Of a stretch of 64,000 nucleotides of DNA, positions 24,966 to 35,084 are shown in pieces. Within the stretch, counting starts at the first letter, position 1, and each line of letters opens with the position of its first letter. The stretch is from Gammaproteobacteria bacterium UBA7310 (GTDB lineage Bacteria > Pseudomonadota > Gammaproteobacteria > Pseudomonadales > Ketobacteraceae): positions 1 to 64,000 of the forward strand of contig DKQK01000028.1 in the NCBI GenBank assembly GCA_002471665.1, in the 5' to 3' direction. Below the pieces are notes generated by a model. The model ran no database searches. It was given only the letters and a program-made list of their open reading frames with translations, and was not told the origin of the DNA. A program made the position numbers and the translations under genes.

Positions 24966-26483
24966 TCAATGAATTTTGCCATGGGCGGATTGATCGACGG
25001 TAATGGGTTTGTCCAGGGTGATCGGGTTACTGTCGTTGCGGCTGTATGGCTTACTGAGAATGTCATCGATCAGGTTATCCACCACATGCGCATTGGGTTG
25101 CTCTATATCATGCACGTGATAAATGGCGACGGGTTCGGCTTTGCCCCGTACTTTAATCTGCTTGCGTGATTCGGCGTTGATTTTATGTGTTTGGATGATG
25201 GCGTTGTACATGGATTCTTCAATAATAATCTGGGAGGAGCCAGCCTCGCTGCACAGACGGGAGGCAAGGTTAACGGCATCACCCACCACCGTGTACTGCA
25301 TTCGATTGCTGCCGCCTATGAGTCCGGCCAGCATACTGCCGGAATTGATGCCGATGCGCAAATTGACTTCGTACAACCCCTTTTCCCGCCGTATCTGATT
25401 CAACCGGCGAACCAGTTGATTCATCAATACCGCACAGGCCAACGCATGATACTGATGATCCTTATCCGGCTTTGGTGCACCAAACACCAGCATCACCGCA
25501 TCGCCAATAAATTTGTCCACGGTACCAAAGTAAAATTTGGCGCATTGATTAAAGTAATTGTAGTACTCGTTGAGCAGGTTGCTGACCTCCTGCGGCGAGA
25601 GGCTCTCTGAGATGTTGGTAAAGCCCACGATATCGGCAAACAGTACGGTGGCCTCCACGTGCTCTCCGCCCAGTTCAACTTCCTGAACGCCGCCCAGTAC
25701 CTTTTGGGCTATGTCACGGTCAACCAGTTTGTTCAGCATGGCCTCTACCTGGTCTTTTTGGATCAAGCCGTTGCTCATGTTGTTAATAGCGTTGATCAGC
25801 ATGCCCAGCTCATCCGAACGCCGCTCAGGAATGTGCTTCAGTTTCCCCTGTTGCAAATCCCGGGTTGCAGCGGCCAGCGAGGTAATGGGCTGGGAGAATT
25901 TATGTGCCATGGCGATCCCCAGCAGGCTGACACTGATGCACAGCACAACGCTCATTACAATAAAAGTATGTAGTGATTTTGACAGCAGGGTGGCAACGCT
26001 CTGATTGTTCACGGCCAGCGCCGCGTAGCCGCCGGTCACGTCTTTGAAAACGATGGGGCTCACATAGATGACAACATTCTGGTTGGGGTGGTTATCCCAC
26101 TGGGCGAAGGGCCGCACATGTTGATTGAGTTTTATGGACTGGACGATGGCCGATTGCGGAATCTCAATCCCGGTTTTGGCCACCACCGTAAAGTCATGAT
26201 CCAGAATCACCACACCGGCAACGCGGTTGTTGTTGCTGAGATTACTAAGCAATACACCCAGCTTGAACTCGTCCTCGGTAAAGAAGGGTTCTACGGCGCT
26301 GTTGGCAATCTGTTGCGAGATGATGCGTCCAAAATCTTTTTGCAGTTTTTCATGTACTTCAGACTGATCACGAAAGGTCACCAACGCCAGGATGCCCATG
26401 CCCATAACGATCAGCAACGTAATGCTGACGGCGTACTTTACGGCAATGGATAAATTGATTTTAGGTTTGGGAAGGCTGGCCAT
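24966..26483 (-). CDS. Membrane class III adenylate/guanylate cyclase with HAMP
   Basis: This is a ~505-residue receptor cyclase. Membrane spans lie near 17-36 and 173-197, with a ~135-residue periplasmic sensor region between them. A HAMP linker follows (AAATRDLQQGKLKHIPERRSD), then the catalytic domain with both metal Asp motifs (LFADIVGFTNIS and FIGDAVMLVFG) and the transition-state region NLASRLC. It makes cAMP (or cGMP) in the cytoplasm in response to an unknown signal. ATG 26483 is chosen over TTG 26492, and the ribosome site is poor for both. Confidence 0.88.
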   Translation of the reverse strand: MASLPKPKINLSIAVKYAVSITLLIVMGMGILALVTFRDQSEVHEKLQKDFGRIISQQIANSAVEPFFTEDEFKLGVLLSNLSNNNRVAGVVILDHDFTVVAKTGIEIPQSAIVQSIKLNQHVRPFAQWDNHPNQNVVIYVSPIVFKDVTGGYAALAVNNQSVATLLSKSLHTFIVMSVVLCISVSLLGIAMAHKFSQPITSLAAATRDLQQGKLKHIPERRSDELGMLINAINNMSNGLIQKDQVEAMLNKLVDRDIAQKVLGGVQEVELGGEHVEATVLFADIVGFTNISESLSPQEVSNLLNEYYNYFNQCAKFYFGTVDKFIGDAVMLVFGAPKPDKDHQYHALACAVLMNQLVRRLNQIRREKGLYEVNLRIGINSGSMLAGLIGGSNRMQYTVVGDAVNLASRLCSEAGSSQIIIEESMYNAIIQTHKINAESRKQIKVRGKAEPVAIYHVHDIEQPNAHVVDNLIDDILSKPYSRNDSNPITLDKPITVDQSAHGKIH

Positions 26484-26624
26484 ATTCTGCAATAAGCTTT
26501 TTAAGAATCAAACTCTTAATGCAAATATAGTCGCAAAAGCCCTGGTTAGCAGGCTGCCAGGGCCTGAAAAAGGGTAACCAGTTAACAAAAGGCATAGAAA
26601 ACCAAAATGGGTTATTAACCAGCC

Positions 26625-26901
26625 CTAAACGTAACGCACCGCGCCACCATCCACCCGAATATTCTGCCCGTTAATAAAACCCGCCCGGGGGCTGGCAAGA
26701 AACACAACCAAATCAGCCACTTCCTGACGGGTGGCCAGGCGGCCACAGGGGTTGGGAAAGTCATGCTGCACGATGTGTTGCTGTAACGATGCCCAATCCG
26801 CCGGCCAGCCTTTCTTCTGCCAGCGTGGTGGCAATGACATTGCCGGTGCCCCGGTGGGCGCCACTGACCAGGGCGGTTTTATGGTTAAGTTGTACATCCA
26901 T
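26625..26901 (-). pseudogene. Short-chain dehydrogenase with internal deletion and frameshift
   Basis: ATG 26901 begins an SDR N-terminus with the Rossmann motif (KTALVSGAHRGTGNVIATTL). The SDR C-terminus (GRLATRQEVADLVVFLASPR, then FINGQNIRVDGGA) is present in another frame and ends at 26625. The ~150 central residues, including the catalytic Ser-Tyr-Lys, are missing. It is a dead gene. The neighbouring SDR-ALDH fusion is not its copy. Confidence 0.8.
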
Positions 26902-26931
26902 GGCTTAGGCTCCGTTGCCGGCTCAGTGTCA

Positions 26932-27453
26932 TCACAAATCCAACAAACCCAGCGCATAGCTGGCCGGGCCATCGTCACCAAAGTTCAACGTAATGAACTC
27001 AGTAACGCTGGAGATCTCGATATATTCTATGGTGGTGAGGGAAACGGCCATGTGGGCTTGTTCCATCATGTTGCTGATCAACACCTTGCCATCTTCCGCA
27101 TTGACCGCCACCACAGCGCCCAGGTGCATATTGTAGCCAAGGTCCTTTTTGGTTTTGTTCAGGCAGATCAGACCCTGTCCTTCCACGGGGAGGCCGGTGA
27201 ACGCATAATCTTTGAGACCGCTGGCACTCAGATGGAAATTGGCGGTATCGCTGATATTGATGCTTTTGTTACCGAAATGGGCGTAAACGTGAGGTTCCCG
27301 CGAATCACCTGCCTTCCAGTCGAGCAACTTGCCGTTGGCATAACACTGGATGATGTATTCTGCGGATTCGATGCAGCTTTTTGGTACCTTTTTAGAGCCG
27401 CGTATGCCTCTTGAGCCAAGCGAAACAAAATCCAGCTGATTCTTCCAAGCCAT
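26932..27453 (-). CDS. Hypothetical protein
   Basis: The start at 27453 has AAGGAAG nine bases upstream, giving 173 residues. The protein is soluble with no signal peptide. It has beta-rich segments (YIIQCYANGKLLDW, FHLSASGLKDYAFTG) and a hydrophobic C-terminus (GPASYALGLLDL). I do not recognise the family. It is followed 30 bp later by the dead SDR gene. Confidence 0.6.
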   Translation of the reverse strand: MAWKNQLDFVSLGSRGIRGSKKVPKSCIESAEYIIQCYANGKLLDWKAGDSREPHVYAHFGNKSINISDTANFHLSASGLKDYAFTGLPVEGQGLICLNKTKKDLGYNMHLGAVVAVNAEDGKVLISNMMEQAHMAVSLTTIEYIEISSVTEFITLNFGDDGPASYALGLLDL

Positions 27454-27559
27454 GTCGGATGTCTTCCTTGTATCGGTTAGGGTGCACCTCAATATACGGT
27501 GTGGCTAACCGCTGAGCAATCGCTTTACCTGCCTCCCTACCGCTGACAGCACCACTGAA

Positions 27560-27586
27560 TTCAATATATGCAAATTCCTTTATAAT
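27560..27586 (+). promoter_or_regulatory. Possible sigma-70 promoter of the SDR-ALDH gene
   Basis: A perfect TATAAT lies at 27581-27586, 61 bp before the ATG. TTCAAT at 27560 is a weak -35 match with only 15 bp spacing. It is plausible but not strong. Confidence 0.3.
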
Positions 27587-27646
27587 CAACAATGATGTAT
27601 AGTAATGAAAAATAATGACAACTGAGTGGTCTATTAGGAGAGTGCA

Positions 27647-30025
27647 ATGTCCTTGTTCGATAAGTTTAGCTACCGCAACAAGCGCGTTTTGGTGGTAGGC
27701 GGGGCAACCGGCATGGGTGCCGCAACGGCGGAACTGGTGCGCGATGCGGGTGCGGAAGTGGTGGTCATGGACCGCGGCGAGATTACTCTGGAAAGTGTGC
27801 GGACGCTGTTCGTGGATCTGGCCGACAAACAATCGATCGATCAGGCGTTGATTGAGTGTGGCGGCAGGATTGATGCGCTGTTCAGTTGCGCCGGTGTTGC
27901 CGATGGCACCCCCGGCATTGAGCGTATCAATTTTATCGGCCATCGCTACCTGATCGACCAGATGTTTGCGGCGGAGATGTTCAATCAGGGGGCGGCCATC
28001 GGTTTGATTTCATCGGCGGCCGGCATGGGCTGGGAAGCCAATCTGCCTGAGCTGATCGAATTTCTCGCCATCGACGATTATGACCAGGCAACCCAGTGGG
28101 CGGTGGAGCACGGCAAGTGCAGCTACATGTTCACCAAGCAGGCGGTGTGTGCTTACGTGGCGCGCATGGCCATGCCGTTCCTGAAGAAAGGGGTGCGTAT
28201 TAACGCCATCCTGCCGGGGCCCACCGACACGCCCCTGGCCCGTGACAACGCCGATTCGTGGCTGACCTTCGGCAAGGATTACCGTGCAGAGGCCGGTGTT
28301 GAGGTGTCCACACCAATGGAGCAGGCAGGCCCCCTGGTTTACCTGTGCAGTGATGCTGCCGCGGTGGTCAGTGGCATCACGCTGATTACCGATGTGGGCT
28401 TCACCAGCTCGGCGGTGTCGGATGTGTTCCCCAGCGCCAAGATGATCGTTAACTTTCTGCGGGGTGTGGGCGGTGGTGCTGCCGGTGGTACCGCCAGCGC
28501 ACCCCAGGTGCAGCGTGCTGCAAGCGCCGGGCAGGAGAAACCCAAACTGCCCCAGATCAATCCCGAGACCCGCATGCTGATCGATGGTGAGCTGGTGGAG
28601 GCAGAGCACGGTGCGACCTTCAACAACATCAACCCGGCTACCGAAGAGGTCCTTGGTGTTGTGGCCGATGCCACCCGCGCGGACATGCAGCGTGCCATTG
28701 CCGCGGCCCGCCGCGCCTTTGATGAAACCGATTGGTCCGCCAACCGGGAATTCCGTAAAAAGTGCCTGATTCAGCTGCGCGACGGGATCATGGAGGAGCG
28801 TGAGGAATTGCGTGAACAGCTGATCCAGGAAGCGGGCTGCCCCCGCATGACGACGATTCGCCAGCAGCTGGATGCGTCGTTTCCGGAAGCGCTGGATTAC
28901 CCCATTGAGCTGATGGACCGGTTCGATTGGGAGATTGAGCTGCCCGATGGAAAAGGCAACCAGGGCGAACCCAATGCCCGCCGTATCTGGAAGGAGCCAA
29001 TGGGGGTGGTGGGGGCCATCATTCCCTGGAATTTCCCCTTTGAGGTGGCCATCAACAAGATTGCCCAGGCCCTGGCCACGGGCAATACCCTGGTGCTGAA
29101 GCCCGCGCCGGATACCCCGTGGAGCGCAACTTTCATCGGTCGCGTGGCGGCGCAGAAGACCGATATCCCAGCGGGTGTGTTGAACATCGTTACCTCGTCG
29201 GATCATCTGCTGGGCGAGGCGCTCACCCTGTCCCCCGCGGTGGATGCGATTTCCTTCACCGGTTCGACGGCGGTGGGCCAGCGCATTATGGAGAAGGGTG
29301 CTGCCACCATGAAGCGTGTATTCCTCGAACTCGGCGGCAAGTCCGCCAATATTATTCTTGACGACGCCAACTTTGACTCCGCCTTGATGGGGGCATTGGC
29401 GGTGTGCTTCCACGCCGGTCAGGGCTGTGGTATTCCCACGCGCATGCTGGTGCCCAAGGCCCGCTACGAAGAGGTTTGTGCCAAGGTCAAGGGCATCATG
29501 CAGATGGCGCCTTATGGTGACCCGCAACGTGCCGATGTGATGATGGGCCCGCTGGTGTCTGCCCGGCAGCGCGACCGAGTGCTGAGCCTGATCGACACCG
29601 GCATCGCCGAAGGCGCGACCCTTGCCCTGGGTGGCAACCGGCCGGCGGCGTTCCCCACGGGTTACTATGTTGAACCAACTCTGTTCACACATGTGGACAA
29701 CAAGATGACCATTGCCCAGGAAGAGATTTTCGGCCCGGTGCTGGTGTTGATTCCGTTTGAGGATGACGACGATGCCGTGCGCATTGCCAACGAAAGCCGC
29801 TATGGTCTGGTGGGCAGTGTTCACTCGGGATCCCTGGACCGTGCCATGGCCGTGGCGCGCCGGATTCGAGCCGGTGTTATGTCCATTAACGGCGGTGCCG
29901 CCCATGGGGTTGATATTCCCTTCGGTGGGTATAAGTTCAGTGGTATCGGCCGTCAGAATGGTGAGGCCGGCTTCAATCAATACCTGGAGACCAAATCCAT
30001 CGCCTGGCCGATCCCCAAACAGTAA
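27647..30025 (+). CDS. SDR-aldehyde dehydrogenase fusion protein
   Basis: The protein has 792 residues. Residues ~1-265 are a short-chain dehydrogenase: VVGGATGMGAATA, LFSCAGV, a Tyr-x-x-x-Lys-like CSYMFTKQAV, and GPTDTP. They are related to 3-alpha-hydroxysteroid or alcohol dehydrogenases. An Ala/Gly/Pro linker lies near 270-305. Residues ~310-792 are an NAD-type aldehyde dehydrogenase with PWNFPFEVAINK, FTGSTAVG, the general-base Glu in LELGGKSAN, and the catalytic Cys in HAGQGCGIP. A fused alcohol-to-acid oxidation via a channelled aldehyde is likely; the substrate is unknown. AGGAG precedes the ATG. Confidence 0.88.
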   Translation: MSLFDKFSYRNKRVLVVGGATGMGAATAELVRDAGAEVVVMDRGEITLESVRTLFVDLADKQSIDQALIECGGRIDALFSCAGVADGTPGIERINFIGHRYLIDQMFAAEMFNQGAAIGLISSAAGMGWEANLPELIEFLAIDDYDQATQWAVEHGKCSYMFTKQAVCAYVARMAMPFLKKGVRINAILPGPTDTPLARDNADSWLTFGKDYRAEAGVEVSTPMEQAGPLVYLCSDAAAVVSGITLITDVGFTSSAVSDVFPSAKMIVNFLRGVGGGAAGGTASAPQVQRAASAGQEKPKLPQINPETRMLIDGELVEAEHGATFNNINPATEEVLGVVADATRADMQRAIAAARRAFDETDWSANREFRKKCLIQLRDGIMEEREELREQLIQEAGCPRMTTIRQQLDASFPEALDYPIELMDRFDWEIELPDGKGNQGEPNARRIWKEPMGVVGAIIPWNFPFEVAINKIAQALATGNTLVLKPAPDTPWSATFIGRVAAQKTDIPAGVLNIVTSSDHLLGEALTLSPAVDAISFTGSTAVGQRIMEKGAATMKRVFLELGGKSANIILDDANFDSALMGALAVCFHAGQGCGIPTRMLVPKARYEEVCAKVKGIMQMAPYGDPQRADVMMGPLVSARQRDRVLSLIDTGIAEGATLALGGNRPAAFPTGYYVEPTLFTHVDNKMTIAQEEIFGPVLVLIPFEDDDDAVRIANESRYGLVGSVHSGSLDRAMAVARRIRAGVMSINGGAAHGVDIPFGGYKFSGIGRQNGEAGFNQYLETKSIAWPIPKQ

Positions 30026-30040
30026 ACACCGATCGCAGAC

Positions 30041-30073
30041 GCCATGCCCGGCCGTGGGCATGGCCTTCTTCTG
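30041..30073 (+). terminator. Rho-independent-like terminator after the SDR-ALDH gene
   Basis: GCCATGCCC (30041-30049) pairs with GGGCATGGC (30056-30064) over a 6-nt loop, followed by CTTCTTCTG. It lies 16 bp after the stop codon. Confidence 0.7.
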
Positions 30074-30288
30074 TGCCTCCCTTTGTGCCTCCCCTCCCGT
30101 TCACTTCTTTGTCCATTTAATGAATAATTGAGAACGCCTTCAAAGATCGTCAAACTAGGGTCAAAGTAGGTGTGGTGAAATAGATCCGGTTCACACACTT
30201 ACCCGCTGTACGCCGGAATGAATTGCAAGCCGCAGATAAGGAAAGCGCTGGGGGCATCCAGAATAATAAAAAGGACACAAGGTTTGAT

Positions 30289-31179
30289 ATGAAAAAGAGT
30301 GCTCATTTGGTGCGTCTGGGCTTATTGCTGGTGGTGGGTGGGCTGCTTTACCTGAACCACGAGCACGGTATTTTTAGGGCGGTAACCCTGTATTACCAGG
30401 ATCAGCTCGCCCAAACCTGTCAGGCGGAATACACCGAACTTCTGCGTAAAATCCGCAATGAAAGCCAGTTCTCCCAGTATGCCGATCAGCTGCAAACGCA
30501 CACGCAGTCCTGTGGCCGCCTGCTGGGCAGCATGAAAGCCATGGAGCAGTTGCCCCAATCCACCAAAGAATACCTGCTTGATCGGGTTGGAACTTCCTGG
30601 AAAAAGATCAGCCAGCAAAACGGTGTTGAGATGCGCCGGATCATGGCGATGAAAGGGGGCGAGGCCTTGCTGTTTCCGGAACGCTTTCCGTCCGTGAGCG
30701 AGGAGCTGTTGGCGCAACCTGCCCAGCCGGATCTGGATTACTATCGGCAGTCCGCCCAACCGATCATCGCCTCCGCCCAGCGATTGATGGATTACTACAA
30801 CGGCAGCGGCGAGGAACAGGACATTGCCCATCAATTGATTCAGCGTGTGATCGCCGCGGACCAACAGTATGCACCGGCCTATGTAGCGTTGGCGCGCTAC
30901 GTCCTGGCGACCACCAATACCATGGGCCGGCGCTATCGGAATAACGGTCTGGAACGCGGCAAAGCGTTAATCGACAAGGCAATGGCCCTGGATGGAAATC
31001 TGGCGGCGGCTTATTCACTGTTGGGTCACTGGCATATTCAGCGCTTTGATTTCAGCGCGGCACAGAGCGCCCTGGATAGGGCGCGCACGCTGGATGCCAA
31101 CGATCCCTGGGTTGAGGTCAATCAGGGGCGCCTGTATGAGAAACAACTCCCCAATGATGCAGCAGTGTATAATGACTGA
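30289..31179 (+). pseudogene. 5' half of an interrupted TPR/ankyrin membrane protein gene
   Basis: ATG 30289 begins a protein with one N-terminal span (LVRLGLLLVVGGLLYL) and TPR helices (QYAPAYVALARYVLATTNTM; AAYSLLGHWHIQRFDF; ARTLDANDPWVEVNQGRLYE). Native sequence ends at codon 292 (31164). Five foreign codons (VYND, stop) follow from the inserted element. The reading phase and TPR pattern resume exactly at 54728, so this is the N-terminal part of a ~618-residue protein cut by the integrative element. The truncated product may still be made. Confidence 0.85.
31154..31164 (+). repeat. attL: 11-bp direct repeat at the left element junction
   Basis: ATGATGCAGCA here recurs at 54717-54727. In the interrupted gene it encodes Asn-Asp-Ala-Ala. 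Two or three further bases on the left are nearly the same (CCCA against CCCC). Confidence 0.8.
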
Positions 31180-31693
31180 TATACTAAGCAGTTAGCGCCC
31201 TTCCTCAAGAAAACTACACCATGAGCTACACTCAATTTTCGCTGATCGCGCTTCCAAACGCACCACCCGCACCAGAAAATAAATCTTTATTTATCATATA
31301 GTTACATCATTTTTGCAAACCCCAAAAACGACTTGATCGTTTATTTTCTGACCGCCCTGTTGAACTGCTAAGTATTTTCAAAAGGATTCAAGATACTGCG
31401 CTGCAAGCCAAATCTTTTAGTGCACGATCAAAAACGTTTTGCACCCCCCGGATAAAATGTTTGTATTCCTGATTCAATTAGGCATAAGCGAGAAGTCAGG
31501 ATGAGACCTATTTTTGGTGTTCTCTAACTAAAGAGTTAAAATATTTAATTTAAATAGCCTGTTAGATTTCAAAAAAATACCGACCAAATATTGATTTGGA
31601 AAATGACGGTGATCCTTTTCTTCGGTGCAAAATTTATAGAGGAGAAGCCTGCCTCAGTTCTCATCCTCGCTTTGATTGCGGTGGCTTAATTCT
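31180..31693. other. AT-rich non-coding left end of the element
   Basis: No coding sequence is supported. A small inverted repeat (CCAAAT-ATTG-ATTTGG) lies near 31585-31600. The region ends at the stop codon of the leftmost carbamoyltransferase gene. It may contain that gene's transcription end and recombinase arm sites. Confidence 0.4.
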
Positions 31694-33349
31694 TTAACAA
31701 CTTTTAAGTTTCACCAGATAATCCCCAATAATTAGGAAATCTAACCCAACTGATTTGGCACATTTCAACGCATCGCTTACACAATTGACTATGGGTTCTC
31801 CACGATTATTCAAAGACGTATTAATCAATATCGGCGGGTGGCCGATAGCCTCTAACTCACTCAATAGTGCATGTAATGGTTCCGACTTATCTGAAATTAC
31901 AAAAGGTCTGGCAGTGCCATCGACATGCACAACAGCGGGAGCATGCCTTCGACAATCTTCAGTGACTCTCGATGCTCCAATCATATATCTGTGAAGATGT
32001 ATGGATTGCTCCCAATATCGATTGGAGAAACCCTCGAGAGATACTGGGCTCAATGGCCGCCACTTCTCACGACTTTTTCTCTCGTTAACCTGATCTCGAA
32101 TCCGAACGCTGCGGGGAGAGGCTATAATCGACCTATGACCTAAAGCTCGCGGTCCCGCTTCTGCACGACCAAAGACTATTCCGCCAATTTTTCCGCCAGC
32201 AATTAAACACGCAGCCTTTTTTGGGTCAAAAACTTCTTTTGGATATGACACTTTTCTAATCTCATATTCAGTTTCGCTGGCTGATATATCTGTTCCTAAA
32301 TAAGGGCTTAATAGAGCATTAGCCTTAGGAGGCACTGCATACCACGCAGCACCCAATGCGATCCCAGCATCATGCGGGACCGGCGGAATAAAAACGGGCT
32401 CCTGAATCAACCCGTTAGCTGAACAGTTGAGAGCAACTCCTCCAGCTAGGCATAGATTCGTCTCCCCAGTCATTAACCGAGCCTTAGATGCCAGATTAAT
32501 AACAACCTCCTCCAATCCTGCTTGCGCCGACCACGCTAATCCAACAGCATCTTCTGAAACATGCAAACGTTCAGGGTCTACGGTGATCTTTGGAAAACCG
32601 TTCTGCTCGAAATAACTTCTCCAAGCTCCGACAATGACATCGTATTCTGAATTTGTCGGCAAACTAAACGGCGGAGAGAACCCCTCTTGGGTATGGGTAA
32701 ATATAGGCAACCGAACCGGCTGTTCTCGACCATACGCCGCGAGCCCCATCGCTTTACCGGCCTCAAGAAAGCTGAAACCGATGTGACTACACATGGCGTC
32801 ATACATGTACCCTAGCGAGTGAGTTACAGGTATACGATCTAATCGTCTAATTCGGCGATCACGATTAGCAACGAATATTGATGCAGATTCATCGTCACCA
32901 TTTCCATCAATTACTAACACAGCGGCTGATTCCCATGCAGATGCATAGAAAGCGCAATAAGCGTGCGCAACGTGGTGGGGTACAAAAATAAGATCCGGCT
33001 GCCTCTGCTGGTACCCTAGCTCCAAACATTCATCCACAAATGTTTTCCAATCATCGAATTCCCATAGGCGCCCTGGGAGACCCGGATTAAGCTCGCCTCT
33101 ATCACGGCGCGGCCAATGTCGAGGAAAATCCCAGCCAACGGCTACAACCCCTATCTCATGAGGGGAAATACCTGCGATCCGAATGCACTCTCTCGCAGCC
33201 TGTATAGGATATCGGTTTAATCCATGCTTCTTTCTCGATAACCGTTCTTCTTCAACTAACGCAACTACTTTACCCTCGGGATCGACGAGCGCGGCGGAAG
33301 GATCGTGCCACCCAAGCGGAGGAGTATTTATACCAAGGGTCCAAGACAT
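31694..33349 (-). CDS. NodU/CmcH-family carbamoyltransferase (1)
   Basis: The protein has 551 residues from ATG 33349, which has AAGGAG well placed; an ATG six codons upstream would read through that site. The N-terminal Kae1-like half has GINTPPLGWHDPSAAL, the metal-binding PHHVAHAYCAFY and VIDGNGDDES. The C-terminal YrdC-like half has GRAEAGPRALGHRSI and HVDGTARP. Such enzymes use carbamoyl phosphate and ATP to make O-carbamoyl groups on sugars or cyclitols (as in TobZ, NovN, CmcH). It is transcribed away from the amidinotransferase gene, apart from the main operon. All key motifs are intact. Confidence 0.9.
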   Translation of the reverse strand: MSWTLGINTPPLGWHDPSAALVDPEGKVVALVEEERLSRKKHGLNRYPIQAARECIRIAGISPHEIGVVAVGWDFPRHWPRRDRGELNPGLPGRLWEFDDWKTFVDECLELGYQQRQPDLIFVPHHVAHAYCAFYASAWESAAVLVIDGNGDDESASIFVANRDRRIRRLDRIPVTHSLGYMYDAMCSHIGFSFLEAGKAMGLAAYGREQPVRLPIFTHTQEGFSPPFSLPTNSEYDVIVGAWRSYFEQNGFPKITVDPERLHVSEDAVGLAWSAQAGLEEVVINLASKARLMTGETNLCLAGGVALNCSANGLIQEPVFIPPVPHDAGIALGAAWYAVPPKANALLSPYLGTDISASETEYEIRKVSYPKEVFDPKKAACLIAGGKIGGIVFGRAEAGPRALGHRSIIASPRSVRIRDQVNERKSREKWRPLSPVSLEGFSNRYWEQSIHLHRYMIGASRVTEDCRRHAPAVVHVDGTARPFVISDKSEPLHALLSELEAIGHPPILINTSLNNRGEPIVNCVSDALKCAKSVGLDFLIIGDYLVKLKSC

Positions 33350-33930
33350 GGGACTCTCCTTTTCCATTCAACTTTATAAGTTTCTTGATTTGACTAGCCA
33401 CCTTAGCAAGTTCGACAGCCCTGTAAATTTACCTAACATATTCAGATCAAAAGGATCTTCAACGGCGGGATTACTACGTTCAGCTTCAAAATGTAGTATC
33501 CATCACGTCATACCCTTACACAAACGAAGAAGTGTGTTCCCCACCCCTTTGTACTCACTTCAAACTCATATCTGAATCAGACAAAAAGAAATCTATTATA
33601 ATTTTTAGTATCTGGTCGCGGTATTTTAAACAATATTTCTCCACTTCGGTGTACTATATGCCAACAACATAGCGAACCCATTGAAAAAATTAACTTGATC
33701 GATGTTGGTTTTTGTTAACTTAATTCGGGGAAAAGACTATTCGAAAAAAAATGATGTTGCCGCCGATTATTTGATCTGACATCGCAGACTGCGTTGGAAA
33801 ACGGAATTCGGTGAAGAAATCTTGCAAGCTATACCACGCCTTGAAGTTAGCTAAAGTTCACACTGTTTGGGCTATATTAAGCACTCGTTAACATAAATAT
33901 TAGTTAGATCAATAACCGAAAAGGAATAGT
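33350..33930. other. Divergent control region, carbamoyltransferase 1 / amidinotransferase
   Basis: This is ~580 bp of AT-rich non-coding DNA between divergent genes, so it must hold promoters for both. A short inverted repeat (AGATC-AAAAG-GATCT) lies near 33447. A weak leftward pair TTGAAG-N16-TATGTT overlaps it. AAGGA precedes ATG 33931. No regulator gene is linked. Confidence 0.4.
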
Positions 33931-35019
33931 ATGCCTCACACAAAATTCACTTCTTTTAACGAATGGGACCCACTTCTCGAAGTTATTGTTGGATCAGTAC
34001 TTGGGGCTCAACAGATGGGTTTCGAGCCATCATTGGGTGCATACTACCCACCAGAGAAAGAGGCAAGGTGTTTCATCGGCGGTTTTCCAAGCGAAACGGC
34101 AATAATTGAAGCCCAGGCTCAACTTGACAATCTCGCATCAATTCTCCGAAATCGTGGAATAATAGTCCGGCGTCCGGAAGCTTACCCGGCGAATTCGTCT
34201 ATCCGCACACCGGACTTTTCTATAGAATTCGGCAACAGTTATGCCTGTCCTAGAGACGTATTGCTCGTAATCGGCGACCTTGTAATAGAAGCACCTATGG
34301 CACAACGATCGCGTTTTTTCGAATACCGTGGGTATCGTAATATTCTGATTGACCACTTTGAAGCTGGAGGAAGATGGCTAGCAGCTCCCAAGCCTTTCAT
34401 GAACGATGACAGTTTCGCAGATAATTACAGCACTGTTGAACAACCATTTCATCCTGAAGAGCATCCTGTTCTTCTCACTAGAGATCCATGCTTTGATGCA
34501 GCATCTTTTACTCGTTGTGGCCGCGATATATTCTGGCAACCGGACTTAGTTAGCAATGCGAATGGCGCGGAGTGGTTGGGTCGTGCTCTCGGATCAGACT
34601 TTAGAATTCATCGCGCTGAGTTCGAAGATCGATACCCGCAACATATAGATACTACTTTGGTGCCCTTACGAGAAGGTTTGGTGATGATTAATTCCGAACG
34701 CCCTCCAAAAACTGGATCGCTCAAACTATTTGAAAATAGTGGTTGGTCAATTGTATGCCCGCCTGCTTCCGTTCGCAGAGGTCTCCCGGCCCCCGCTCGC
34801 GACGTTAGTAACTGGATATCAATGAACGTGCTTGTTCTAGACCAAGAAACAGTGATCGTGGAAGAAGCCGAGGAGCCACTTGCGGAATTTCTCGAAGACT
34901 TATCATTCGAAGTGTTACCTGTTCCATTTGAGAAAGTCTACAGGTTTGGAGGCGGCTTTCATTGTTGCACCGTAGATGTGCGTAGGGATGGTATTTTGAA
35001 AAGCTATTTTTGCGATTGA
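33931..35019 (+). CDS. StrB1-like amidinotransferase
   Basis: The 362-residue protein aligns along its length with the inosamine-phosphate/glycine amidinotransferase family: N-terminal NEWDPLLEVIVGS, ACPRD, GRWLAAPKP, and the C-terminal GGGFHC-TVDVRR. The catalytic set can be read: Asp189 (CFDAA), His238 (QHIDTTLVPL) and Cys345 (GGGFHC). It moves an amidino group from arginine to an amine, making a guanidine. StrB1 does this on aminocyclitol phosphates for streptomycin; SxtG and CyrA are relatives. The inositol phosphate synthase and S12 in this cluster favour a cyclitol substrate. AAGGA precedes the ATG. It is probably co-transcribed with the aminotransferase 65 bp later. Confidence 0.9.
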   Translation: MPHTKFTSFNEWDPLLEVIVGSVLGAQQMGFEPSLGAYYPPEKEARCFIGGFPSETAIIEAQAQLDNLASILRNRGIIVRRPEAYPANSSIRTPDFSIEFGNSYACPRDVLLVIGDLVIEAPMAQRSRFFEYRGYRNILIDHFEAGGRWLAAPKPFMNDDSFADNYSTVEQPFHPEEHPVLLTRDPCFDAASFTRCGRDIFWQPDLVSNANGAEWLGRALGSDFRIHRAEFEDRYPQHIDTTLVPLREGLVMINSERPPKTGSLKLFENSGWSIVCPPASVRRGLPAPARDVSNWISMNVLVLDQETVIVEEAEEPLAEFLEDLSFEVLPVPFEKVYRFGGGFHCCTVDVRRDGILKSYFCD

Positions 35020-35084
35020 CTTAATATTCTAGTTAACACAACATTGTTCAATAAATCTATACATTTTTGACTTAATCAGACTAT

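Noticed and set aside
27392..27943. 183-codon minus-strand frame over the start of the SDR-ALDH gene
   Set aside because: It is antisense to the clear SDR N-terminus and also overlaps the upstream hypothetical gene start; no domain is seen.
28010..30061. 683-codon antisense frame across the SDR-ALDH gene
   Set aside because: It is a frame shadow of a GC-rich gene: His/Gly/Arg-rich translation with no recognisable domain, while the opposite strand encodes two intact enzymes.
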